Below, piece by piece: positions 1-6,968 of a stretch of 37,986 nucleotides of DNA. Made by a program: the position numbers and the translations under genes. The DNA comes from an uncultured Pluralibacter sp. (GTDB taxonomy: Bacteria > Pseudomonadota > Gammaproteobacteria > Enterobacterales > Enterobacteriaceae). The DNA lies in assembly GCF_913775985.1 (NCBI RefSeq), contig NZ_CAJYMB010000011.1, positions 1-37,986 of the forward strand. Reading direction: 5' to 3'. The stretch's first letter is position 1; each line of letters starts with the position of its first letter. The notes under the pieces are model-generated. The model had not been told where the DNA came from and ran no database searches. It saw only the letters and a program-made list of their open reading frames with translations.

Positions 1-43
1 CGTTAATGATGAAGCGACACATTACGCACCGCAGGAGCAAACC

Positions 44-1387
44 ATGACCCAGCCATTTCAGAACCACAGCGCGCTCAGCAACCGCGACGTCCGCCAGCTC
101 GACCGGGATTACGTGTTCCACTCGTGGTCGGCGCAGGGCAACCTCAACCCGCTGGTGATTGCCGGGGCGCAGGGCTGCGAGCTGTGGGATTACGACGGCA
201 ACCGCTATCTCGACTTCAGTAGCCAGCTGGTGAACGTGAACATCGGCTACCAGCATCCGAAAGTGCTGGCGGCGATGCGCGCGCAGCTGGAATCGCTGGT
301 GACGATCGCGCCGGCTACCGCCAATCTGGCACGTGGCGAAGCGGCGAAGCGCATTATCGAACTGGCCCCGGAGGGATTCAGCAAAGTGTTCTTCACCAAC
401 GCCGGGGCCGACGCTAACGAGAACGCGATCCGCATGGCGCGTCTGTTTACCGGCCGCGATAAAGTGCTCTCCGCCTACCGTTCCTATCACGGCAACACCG
501 GCAGCGCCATTGCCGCCACCGGCGACTGGCGGCGGGTGCCGAACGAGTACTCCCGCGGTCACGTTCACTTCTTTAACCCCTACCTTTATCGCAGCGAATT
601 TAACGCCGTCACGGAAGAGGAAGAGTGCAGCCGCGCGCTGGCGCACCTGCGGCGGATTATCGAGTGCGAAGGACCGGGGGCCATTGCCGCTATTCTGCTG
701 GAGTCGATCCCGGGCACGGCCGGCATTCTGGTGCCGCCCGCCGGCTACATGCAGGGCGTGCGCGCCCTGGCCGATGAGTTCGGTATCGTGCTGATCCTCG
801 ACGAGGTCATGGCCGGGTTTGGCCGCACCGGCAGCTGGTTTGCGTTCGAACAGGACGGTGTGGTGCCGGACTTAATCACCTTCGCCAAGGGCGTCAACTC
901 GGGCTATGTCCCGGCCGGCGGCGTGGTGATTAGCGAGCCCATCGCCCGCTATTTTGACGACCATTTCTTCGCCGGCGGCCTGACCTATTCCGGCCATCCG
1001 CTGGCGATGGCCTCCATTGTCGCCACCCTCGATGCGATGAAAGAGGAGGGCGTCGTGGAGAACGCCGCACGCATCGGCAGCGGTACGCTGCGCCCGGGGC
1101 TCGACGCGCTGGCGGCGCGACATCAACTCATTGGCAACGTGCGCGGGCGCGGGCTGTTTCAGGCTCTGGAGCTGGTCAGCGACCGGCGGACGAAAACCCC
1201 GCTTGCCGCTGCCGATATGGCGGCTATCAAAAATGCACTAACGGAAGCAGGACTGCTGAGCTTCGTGGTGGAAAACCGCATTCACATCGTGCCGCCGTGC
1301 ACTATCAGCGCCGGGCAGGTGCAGCAGGGGCTGGGGATTCTGGATCGGGTGCTGGGAGGGTTTGGCGCACTGGCGAAGGCGGAGTAA
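44..1387 (+). CDS. Class III (PLP-dependent) aminotransferase, omega-amino-acid:pyruvate type
   Basis: This 447-residue protein has the architecture of fold-type I, class III aminotransferases. Seen in sequence: an N-terminal substrate-gate region with FSSQLVNVNIGYQHP, a cofactor-binding NAGADANENAIRMAR segment near residue 120, the LILDEVMAGFGRTG motif near residue 250 whose Asp contacts the PLP pyridine nitrogen, and the Schiff-base lysine in FAKGVNSGYVPAGG at Lys282. The family moves an amino group from an omega-amino acid, taurine, beta-alanine or a polyamine to pyruvate or 2-oxoglutarate in the cytosol. The exact donor cannot be read from the sequence. The ATG follows a good ribosome site (GCAGGAG, about 7 nt upstream). 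It is probably the last gene of an operon that starts outside the window, since the next genes run the other way. Class is secure, substrate is not. Confidence 0.85.
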   Translation: MTQPFQNHSALSNRDVRQLDRDYVFHSWSAQGNLNPLVIAGAQGCELWDYDGNRYLDFSSQLVNVNIGYQHPKVLAAMRAQLESLVTIAPATANLARGEAAKRIIELAPEGFSKVFFTNAGADANENAIRMARLFTGRDKVLSAYRSYHGNTGSAIAATGDWRRVPNEYSRGHVHFFNPYLYRSEFNAVTEEEECSRALAHLRRIIECEGPGAIAAILLESIPGTAGILVPPAGYMQGVRALADEFGIVLILDEVMAGFGRTGSWFAFEQDGVVPDLITFAKGVNSGYVPAGGVVISEPIARYFDDHFFAGGLTYSGHPLAMASIVATLDAMKEEGVVENAARIGSGTLRPGLDALAARHQLIGNVRGRGLFQALELVSDRRTKTPLAAADMAAIKNALTEAGLLSFVVENRIHIVPPCTISAGQVQQGLGILDRVLGGFGALAKAE

Positions 1388-1417
1388 CGGAATAGGGTGC
1401 CCGGTGAGCGCCGGGCG

Positions 1418-1741
1418 CTACTGCTTCAGGCGGGTGTCTACCTTTTCCAGAAGGCTTCGCCAGGTTTCGCCCCAGGGCTCGGGCTGAAATCGCCCATCGG
1501 CCATGTGGTTCATCAGCGTATTGAGCGCGTCTTCATCCGTAATATTTAATAAAGCAGTAATTTCAGCGGCTGTTTCAGCCCGCATCAGAACGCTATAGTC
1601 GAGATAGCTGTCGATAATCTCTTCCAGCGTAGAGCCAAAATCATCATGCTCGCGATTAAAGTAAATGGTGAGCATGCTCCGAACGGCCGGATAGCGGCGG
1701 GCGGTATGCTTATCGAAAATGTGTATATTGTCTAAGGGCAT
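1418..1741 (-). CDS. CdiI-type contact-dependent inhibition immunity protein
   Basis: A 107-residue acidic protein. The pattern RYPAVRSML, YFNREHDDFGSTLEEIIDSY, a central helix with EITALLN and a C-terminal W-x-x-LLEKVD matches what I know of the CdiI_2 immunity family, whose members bind and neutralise the C-terminal toxin domains of CDI or other polymorphic toxins in the cytosol. An upstream TTG (1765) would add eight residues but has no ribosome site. The ATG at 1741 has AGG about 8 nt before it and is preferred. No CdiA or other large toxin gene lies beside it. What precedes it, by 27 nt, is the frameshifted remnant at 1769-1925, which may be what is left of its cognate toxin. It is therefore an orphan immunity gene, possibly protecting against sibling toxins. 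Family assignment is from pattern recall. Confidence 0.6.
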   Translation of the reverse strand: MPLDNIHIFDKHTARRYPAVRSMLTIYFNREHDDFGSTLEEIIDSYLDYSVLMRAETAAEITALLNITDEDALNTLMNHMADGRFQPEPWGETWRSLLEKVDTRLKQ

Positions 1742-1768
1742 TAAGTAACCTGATACATCAATCAAGGG

Positions 1769-1925
1769 CTAATCCGGCCAGTTAATTATTTCATCTAACC
1801 CGGAAAACCGTGCAGGAAAGTCATGTTCATCCATTCCAGGGCTGTCGCTGACAACGGCGCTTCCAGTAGGGTTTTGGTCGTAAAGTTAGCGTCAACAGTA
1901 TGCGACTGCCAGCCGCCTGGCTCAG
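1769..1925 (-). pseudogene. Frameshifted 3' remnant of an unidentified gene (possible toxin C-terminus)
   Basis: Two overlapping minus-strand frames join into one plausible protein tail. One frame reads GGWQSHTVDAN down to about 1885. The other, entered by a one-base shift there, reads LYDQNPTGSAVVSDSPG and then MDEHDFPARFSGLDEIINWPD up to a TAG at 1769-1771. Neither frame alone makes a sensible gene: the first runs on to a stop at 1795 and the second has TAA just before LYDQ. The 5' part is missing or hidden under the gene ending at 1922. It sits directly upstream of the CdiI-type gene, where the end of a toxin gene would be expected. I do not recognise the family, and both the frameshift and the toxin role are inference. 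Confidence 0.4.
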
Positions 1926-2347
1926 TTACTCGCCTGAAAATTGATATGTGGCAAAAACGTCTTTCCATTCGCCTCATAAACAACTGAGTTACTGAAGGAG
2001 AAAACCCGACCGCTGTATTGGATATGGAAGGTGTTGCCCTGCACACTCACGCGTGCGGCGCTGCCGGCCGCCTCCATGAAATAGACCTGTTTCGCAAGAC
2101 TCGCAGGAATATTGCCTTCACGTTTTCCGGAGAGGTAATACCGATAAACATTCGCTACGGTTGCGCCCCCGCCCGAATATTCCGTGACGTAGAGCCAGGT
2201 GCTGTCGCTAATTTGCTGCGAGCTTACCAGCTTGTCGTCTGCTCTGCTATCGCCGCCGGTGTTGAGTATTGCGAAACCAATGACGATGACCAGTAATATT
2301 GTTGTTAGCATGCAATGTAGCCATCTAATAACCATTTTCAATGGCAT
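1922..2347 (-). CDS. Small membrane-anchored or exported protein, presumed immunity to the Ntox44-type toxin
   Basis: A 141-residue protein with no family I can name. Residues 9-28 form one strong hydrophobic segment (LHCMLTTILLVIVIGFAIL), so it is an inner-membrane anchored or secreted protein with its body in the periplasm. The body is beta-rich and contains STWLYVTEYSGGGATVANVYRYYL and a NTFHIQYSGRVFSFSNS stretch. Its start overlaps the end of the toxin gene by 23 bp, a layout typical of translationally coupled toxin-immunity pairs. A second in-frame ATG lies at 2335. From position and size I infer that it is the cognate immunity protein. Its envelope location would imply that the toxin acts in, or arrives through, the periplasm. 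The function is not shown by sequence similarity. Confidence 0.6.
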   Translation of the reverse strand: MPLKMVIRWLHCMLTTILLVIVIGFAILNTGGDSRADDKLVSSQQISDSTWLYVTEYSGGGATVANVYRYYLSGKREGNIPASLAKQVYFMEAAGSAARVSVQGNTFHIQYSGRVFSFSNSVVYEANGKTFLPHINFQASN

Positions 2348-2714
2348 ATTTTACTCCTTCAATTATCCAATATTGATCCTGCGGATCATCGCCGTAGGGG
2401 GCTTCTTTATACCATTTTCCCCATTCCGATTTTGAAGTTCCTGCACGTGATTGTGCCCATCCTGCCCCCATTAATAGGATTTTCAGTGGGATGCCTGCTG
2501 CATATCCTGAAGCTCCAAAGTTAAAGTTACCAAATTCTGCCCAGTAAGGATCAAATTGCTTGTAGTCCCATGGGCCTTTGTTACGAACTTTTTGGTAGAA
2601 CCAGTAATAGATAAAAGGAGCGGCCATATTACGTGATGTACCGTGATTTCGAGCATCTTTCATGTTGTTGCGTACGATACCAATTCCCGGACCTGCAACA
2701 GGTATTGAAGACAT
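2325..2714 (-). CDS. Stand-alone polymorphic toxin type 44 (Ntox44) domain protein
   Basis: A 129-residue protein made almost wholly of one domain. Seen: VRNNMKDARNHG at residues 14-25, FYQKVRNKGPWDYKQ in the middle, FGNFNFGASGYAAG, then GWAQSRAGTSKSEWGKWY and a GDDPQDQYWIIEG tail. These blocks match my memory of the Ntox44 domain that ends many polymorphic toxins of Gram-negative and Gram-positive bacteria. The ATG has an AAGGA ribosome site 8 nt upstream and an in-frame TGA two codons before it, so the gene is not a fragment fused to a delivery domain. No VgrG, PAAR, Rhs or CdiA gene is in the window, so the export route is unknown. It is followed at once by the overlapping presumed immunity gene. 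Toxin activity is predicted for the family, not shown here. Confidence 0.7.
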   Translation of the reverse strand: MSSIPVAGPGIGIVRNNMKDARNHGTSRNMAAPFIYYWFYQKVRNKGPWDYKQFDPYWAEFGNFNFGASGYAAGIPLKILLMGAGWAQSRAGTSKSEWGKWYKEAPYGDDPQDQYWIIEGVKYAIENGY

Positions 2715-3016
2715 AATTCATCCTTGAGAATCAAAAAATGAAATTATATGTGAAGAGGAAATAGACTTATACCAGGCCAAATTCTTAAAAGTACTGTTCA
2801 AACCTTGAACGCATAGTTGCTTGTTAATGGTGATATTGATATACATTTGATTCGTTTTCATTGTTAAGCTAATAGAGCATTCCTACCTCAACCCTACGTT
2901 AAAGTGACTTATATCCACTGAGTCTATTTCAATTTATTAACGGTTAATTTAACGAGTAATATTAAAGGTATTTCCTTTACAAGCCGAAAGATTAGTCTTC
3001 CAGTTTCCGATCCATT
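2715..3016. other. AT-rich gene-free stretch
   Basis: About 300 bp between the toxin gene and the TonB-like gene with a much lower GC content than the flanking genes and no credible open reading frame. It should hold the promoter of the toxin-immunity pair, reading leftward, and the end of the receptor/TonB transcript. A weak hairpin around 2962-2978 (AAAGG, loop, CCTTT) is the only terminator-like structure seen. No repeat or integrase site was recognised. Confidence 0.5.
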
Positions 3017-3754
3017 CTACCGCCCCCGCACCCAAAATCGCAGCGTCACCTTTACCGAAGGGCTAAAGCCCCCGGGCCGCGGTCCGACGCTGCGCGAGGC
3101 CTGGATCGCCAGCAGGGCGGCGCGGTCGAGGCTGCGGCTGCCGGAGGACTGCACCAGCTGCGGCTCGCGCAGGCTGCCGTCCACCTCTACCGTAAACCGC
3201 ACCGTCACCTCGCCGCTGACGGGGCTGGCCTGCGGCGGATAGCGCTTGTGGGTTTCAATTTCGCTGCGCAGGCGCGCCGCGTAGCGGGCCCGCTCGTCGT
3301 CGCCGCTGCCGATCATCTTCTGGCGCGTGGTGCTGGTCGCGTTGCCCTGCTCGCTGCTGGCGCGGTCCTTGCCCTGCTGCGGGACGTCTGCCCGTTCGGA
3401 TGCGGAAGATGCCGGACGTTCGCCCGGCCTTTCGGCGGGTGGCCTGCGCCGCTTCAGCGGTTTGCGAACGACTTTCTCGCTCGCCGTCCGCAGGGTGCCG
3501 CTTTCTGCCGTCGGTAGCTTAAGCGGTGCGTTCTCCTCCGCGGTCGCTGCTGCGGGGGGCGCCTGCGGCACGCTGGCTTGCGGGCTGGTTTCGGGTGATG
3601 CGGCGGCAATCAGTAATACTGTCAGCGCGTCGGCCTCGCCGGCCAGCGTGATGCCGTTAGCCGGCGGCCCTTCTCTGGCAAATAGCAGCGCCAGCAGGGC
3701 CGCGGCGTGCAGAGCAATTGAGAGCAGCAGGCCGCATGGGTAGTCCGGTTTCAA
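3017..3754 (-). CDS. TonB-like energy transducer (HasB-type)
   Basis: A 245-residue TonB-family protein. One transmembrane segment lies at residues 8-25 and carries the S-x-x-x-H pair (Ser12, His16) that TonB uses to couple to ExbB/ExbD. A Pro/Ala-rich and charged periplasmic spacer follows, with KPLKRRRPPAERPGERP around residue 100. The TonB C-terminal domain covers about the last 80 residues (RYPPQASPVSGEVTVRF, SGSRSLDRAALLAI). It passes proton-motive energy from the inner membrane to an outer-membrane receptor. Its ATG overlaps the stop of the receptor gene in an ATGA junction, so it is almost surely a dedicated partner of that receptor, as HasB is for HasR. No exbB or exbD is nearby, so it must use the housekeeping pair. 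Confidence 0.85.
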   Translation of the reverse strand: MKPDYPCGLLLSIALHAAALLALLFAREGPPANGITLAGEADALTVLLIAAASPETSPQASVPQAPPAAATAEENAPLKLPTAESGTLRTASEKVVRKPLKRRRPPAERPGERPASSASERADVPQQGKDRASSEQGNATSTTRQKMIGSGDDERARYAARLRSEIETHKRYPPQASPVSGEVTVRFTVEVDGSLREPQLVQSSGSRSLDRAALLAIQASRSVGPRPGGFSPSVKVTLRFWVRGR

Positions 3755-6090
3755 AAACGGAACTCCATCCCGGCGCGTAGCGTGCGTCCCGGCATCGGCA
3801 TGCTGATAACCGTGCCCGGGTCAAAGGTGTAGCGGTTGGTCAGGTTATCCACGTTGAAGGTCAGATCCAGCTGCGGGTTGACGCGGTAGCGAGCAAACAG
3901 ATCCACCAGCTTCTCTGACGGGATCCCGACCACCGCTCTGGCGCCGGTGCCCTGCAGCCATCCTTCCGGATTTTGCTTGCCGGAGTGGTAGCGCAGGCGG
4001 CTGCCGAGAGTCAGATCGCCGTCCAGCAGCCGCGTGCCGACGGTGAGGTTATAGGCCCGGCGGGGCGGCACGCGCGCGGAGACCATGCTCAGGGCGTAGC
4101 CTACCGATGTGCAGCTTGGCCCGACCATCACCTCGTCGAAATAGCGCTCCACCGCCGCGTCGCGGGAGCAAATCTCCGGCTTGCGGTAGAAAGTGGCGGA
4201 GGCATCGGCGAAAAAACGCGGGTTGTCGTAGCTGGCCGCCAGCTCCACGCCCTTCATGGTGACGCTGTCAAAGTTCAGGAACGAGTAGCTGGAGCGCCAG
4301 TCTTCCCCGCGCTGGTATTTCAGCATATTGGCGGAGATAAAATCCTTCACGTGATTGTTGAAATAATCCACCTTGACGCTAATTTTTTCATCTTTTGTGA
4401 AAACGTCGCTGAACTGGCCGCTTACTCCAACTTCCCGGTTCCATGCGTTCTCCGGCTTCAGCGGACGGTTGGGATCGTAATTGTAGGTCTGCGCGGAACG
4501 CGTGGATTCAAACAGGCTCGGGCTGCGCCAGGTGCTGGAGGCTTTGGCGTACAGGTCGATATTGTGCGTGACGTGCAGGGTTACCTGGCTGAACAAATCG
4601 GTTTTGGCCCGGTTGTCGGTGTGGGTCTGGTAGCGGTAGTCCGTTACGCCGGCCCGGTGGATTTTGCTGCCGAGTGCTACTGTAACCGGCGCATAGTCCA
4701 GGGTGGCGTTCAGCCACGCGCTGCGCTCGTGGCGGCGGCCGTCCCGCGCCACCCGATCCTTTTTCGCCCGGGGCTTCATCCGCTGCTCGTCGTAGGCCGC
4801 GCCGTACTCCAGGCTGAGCGGGATAGCCCGCAGGCTGCTGCGGTTGCTGAGGTTGATGCCCTGGCGGTCGTCGGTATAGCGCAGCTTGTACTGATCCCCC
4901 GCGCGTCCCGCTCCCCAGGCGCCGTTGTGCTGGTCGAGGCGCGCCGCGGTTTTCCACAGGCCGAGGTTAAAATCAACCAGCGCGGAATCCTGCGGCTGGT
5001 AGGCGTAATCCACGCTGGCGGCATTCACCGCCGCCGATCCCAGCGACCACTGCGGCATGGCGTCTTTCCCCGGCGGGGAGGTCCAGCTGGTGGTATCGTC
5101 GCCGTCGTTAGACTGCTTGTACCAGTAGGCGGCCATCACTTCGCCCGCTTTCTGCACGTGGCGGCGGTAGTTAAACGACAGGCGCTGGTTATCGTTCAGA
5201 TTTAACCCGAGTTTGGCGATCCCGGAATCGCTCTGGTAGCTGGTGTTAACCACTTCCTGACCCGGATCGACTACCCGATCGTCGCCAAAACGGCGGCTGC
5301 CGCGCTTGCCGGCAAAATAGTTGCCGACGCTGCGCCGGGAATAGGCCAGCACCAGATCGATGGCGTCACTTTGCCAGGCCAGCGCCGCGGTGCCCGCGCC
5401 GTTATTAAAGCGCCCGCTGTGAATACGGTCGGATAATAAATAACGCTGCTGGCCTGTTTCATCGCCGGGAATATCCGGCTTGCGGTTATTATTGTAGGTG
5501 CTGCCTTTAAATAATAATCCAAAGTTTTCGCCGGGCAATAATATATCATCAACGCCTAAGGTTTTCATTTGCACCAGGCCGCCCACCGCGCCGGTGGAAT
5601 ATTTCCCCGGCGTCGCACCGCGGTCAACCTGCACCTGGCTAATGAGATCCATATCGATGTAGGTGCGATCGCTCTCGCCCTGATAGCCGCGGAAGGTGTG
5701 GGTTGACTGCAGGCTGCCGTCAATAATGACCGGCACGCGCCCCTCGCCCTGAAACCCGCGCACCCCAACGTCGATGGCACCCGCCTCGTTGCGCAGGCTA
5801 TTGACCTGTAAACCGCGAATGCCCGACAGCGCGTCGCCGTTGCCCGTACCGCGAAAGCGGTCTATTTGTTCCCGGCCAATAAATTCGCTATCGGATGATT
5901 CACGCCGCCCGGTAATATCAATGTCACCCAGCGTCATCTCCCCGCGGTTATCTTCGGCACTAACGGTTGAGGTATTAAAGAAAATAGCTAAAAAGCCGCA
6001 CAAAATAAGCGGATTGTTTATTTTAAGGTTATTACACATATTAGAAGAAAAAAATCGCATCCCTGGAAATAAGAGGCGCCAGTAAATCAC
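3751..6090 (-). CDS. TonB-dependent outer-membrane receptor, HasR/heme-receptor-like
   Basis: A receptor of up to 779 residues with a signal peptide, a TonB-box-like DIDITG, a plug domain (RGFQGEGRVPVIIDG, DMDLISQVQVDRGATPGKYSTGAVGG) and a 22-strand barrel ending in Phe. The plug reads like the HasR/heme-hemoglobin receptor group: LISQVQVDRG followed by GGLVQMKTLGVDDIL. A late extracellular loop has a Cys pair (EICSRD and GPSCTS). There is no N-terminal signalling domain and no hemophore gene hasA beside it. Heme as ligand is an inference. The start is uncertain: GTG at 6090, or ATG at 6060 or 6039, none with a clear ribosome site; the last two still keep a signal peptide. It is co-transcribed with the TonB-like gene and lies behind a perfect Fur palindrome, so it should be made under iron limitation. 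Confidence 0.8.
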   Translation of the reverse strand: MIYWRLLFPGMRFFSSNMCNNLKINNPLILCGFLAIFFNTSTVSAEDNRGEMTLGDIDITGRRESSDSEFIGREQIDRFRGTGNGDALSGIRGLQVNSLRNEAGAIDVGVRGFQGEGRVPVIIDGSLQSTHTFRGYQGESDRTYIDMDLISQVQVDRGATPGKYSTGAVGGLVQMKTLGVDDILLPGENFGLLFKGSTYNNNRKPDIPGDETGQQRYLLSDRIHSGRFNNGAGTAALAWQSDAIDLVLAYSRRSVGNYFAGKRGSRRFGDDRVVDPGQEVVNTSYQSDSGIAKLGLNLNDNQRLSFNYRRHVQKAGEVMAAYWYKQSNDGDDTTSWTSPPGKDAMPQWSLGSAAVNAASVDYAYQPQDSALVDFNLGLWKTAARLDQHNGAWGAGRAGDQYKLRYTDDRQGINLSNRSSLRAIPLSLEYGAAYDEQRMKPRAKKDRVARDGRRHERSAWLNATLDYAPVTVALGSKIHRAGVTDYRYQTHTDNRAKTDLFSQVTLHVTHNIDLYAKASSTWRSPSLFESTRSAQTYNYDPNRPLKPENAWNREVGVSGQFSDVFTKDEKISVKVDYFNNHVKDFISANMLKYQRGEDWRSSYSFLNFDSVTMKGVELAASYDNPRFFADASATFYRKPEICSRDAAVERYFDEVMVGPSCTSVGYALSMVSARVPPRRAYNLTVGTRLLDGDLTLGSRLRYHSGKQNPEGWLQGTGARAVVGIPSEKLVDLFARYRVNPQLDLTFNVDNLTNRYTFDPGTVISMPMPGRTLRAGMEFRF

Positions 6091-6114
6091 GGTGGGTTAT
6101 TAATAGTCAAGTGA

Positions 6115-6133
6115 AATGATAATCATTATCATT
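6115..6133. promoter_or_regulatory. Fur box (perfect palindrome)
   Basis: AATGATAATCATTATCATT is a perfect 9-1-9 inverted repeat and is close to the canonical Fur consensus. It lies 25 bp upstream of the earliest start of the HasR-like gene and about 140 bp upstream of the divergent GNAT gene, so iron-Fur should repress the receptor/TonB operon and might also touch the acetyltransferase. Confidence 0.9.
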
Positions 6134-6272
6134 AATAAGGGCGCATGTCAGGGGATCGCGCTGGCGCGGTTTGACTCCGTGCGAACAATTGCTGGCTACT
6201 GATGATGATCTCTGCTGGTATTAACACGTAACTTCGCTACTTCGAAAGTCCGGATAATAAACAGGAATATCC

Positions 6273-6968
6273 ATGACAGAAATTAACGAATACGGCCAGA
6301 CTGTAGGCAGAAAGGTTCCCGACTGGCGCGGCGCCGGGGTGCTTGAGCGCCATCCGCTGGACGGCAGGCTCGCGCAGCTGGCGCCGCTCAATGCCGCCGC
6401 GCACGCCGCCGACCTGTACGCCGCCTTCGCGCTGGCGCAGGACAACCGCGACTGGACCTGGCTTAACAGCAATCGCCCGGACTCTGTTGAAGCCTGCGCC
6501 GCCTGGCTGGAGGAGAAAGTCAGCGATCCGGCGCTGGTGCCGTTTGCGGTCATTGAGTCGCAAAGCGGCAGGGCGGTGGGCGTGGTGTGTTTTATGTCCA
6601 TCGACCGCGCCCACGGTACGGTGGAGATTGGTCACGTCACCTGGTCGCGGGCCATGAAGCAGAGCGCTATCGGCACCGAAGCAGTGTGGCTTCTGCTGCG
6701 GGAGGCATTTGCCTGCGGCTATCGCCGGGTGGAGTGGAAGACCGACTCGCTGAATACCGCCTCGCGCCGGGCGGCGGAGCGTCTGGGATTTACTTTCGAA
6801 GGGCGCTTTCGCAATAAGATGGTGCGCAAGGGGCGCAGCCGCGACAGCGACTGGCTGTCGATTATTGAAGAAGAATGGCCGCAGGTGGATGCGGCCCTTC
6901 AACGCTGGCTGGCCCCGGACAATTTCGATGCCGAAGGCCAGCAGCTTACCCGCCTCAGAAGCTCCTGA
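6273..6968 (+). CDS. GNAT-family N-acetyltransferase, RimJ/RimL type
   Basis: A 231-residue protein with the RimJ/RimL-like acetyltransferase layout. Seen: an N-terminal strand region ([20 protein letters not shown]), a core strand with [23 protein letters not shown], the acetyl-CoA site region [27 protein letters not shown], and the typical [21 protein letters not shown] near residue 170. Such enzymes transfer acetyl from acetyl-CoA to protein N-termini or small amines. The substrate is unknown. The ATG has AGGA 8 nt upstream. Its 3' end overlaps the convergent betA by 14 bp with no terminator between. It is divergent from the HasR-like receptor and may feel the same Fur site, but nothing in the protein ties it to iron. 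Confidence 0.85.
   Translation: MTEINEYGQTVGRKVPDWRGAGVLERHPLDGRLAQLAPLNAAAHAADLYAAFALAQDNRDWTWLNSNRPDSVEACAAWLEEKVSDPALVPFAVIESQSGRAVGVVCFMSIDRAHGTVEIGHVTWSRAMKQSAIGTEAVWLLLREAFACGYRRVEWKTDSLNTASRRAAERLGFTFEGRFRNKMVRKGRSRDSDWLSIIEEEWPQVDAALQRWLAPDNFDAEGQQLTRLRSS

Noticed and set aside
1795-2046. An 83-codon minus-strand frame as an intact gene
   Set aside because: Its first half is out of frame within the 141-residue gene. Only its last part joins a neighbouring frame, so it was recorded as a remnant.
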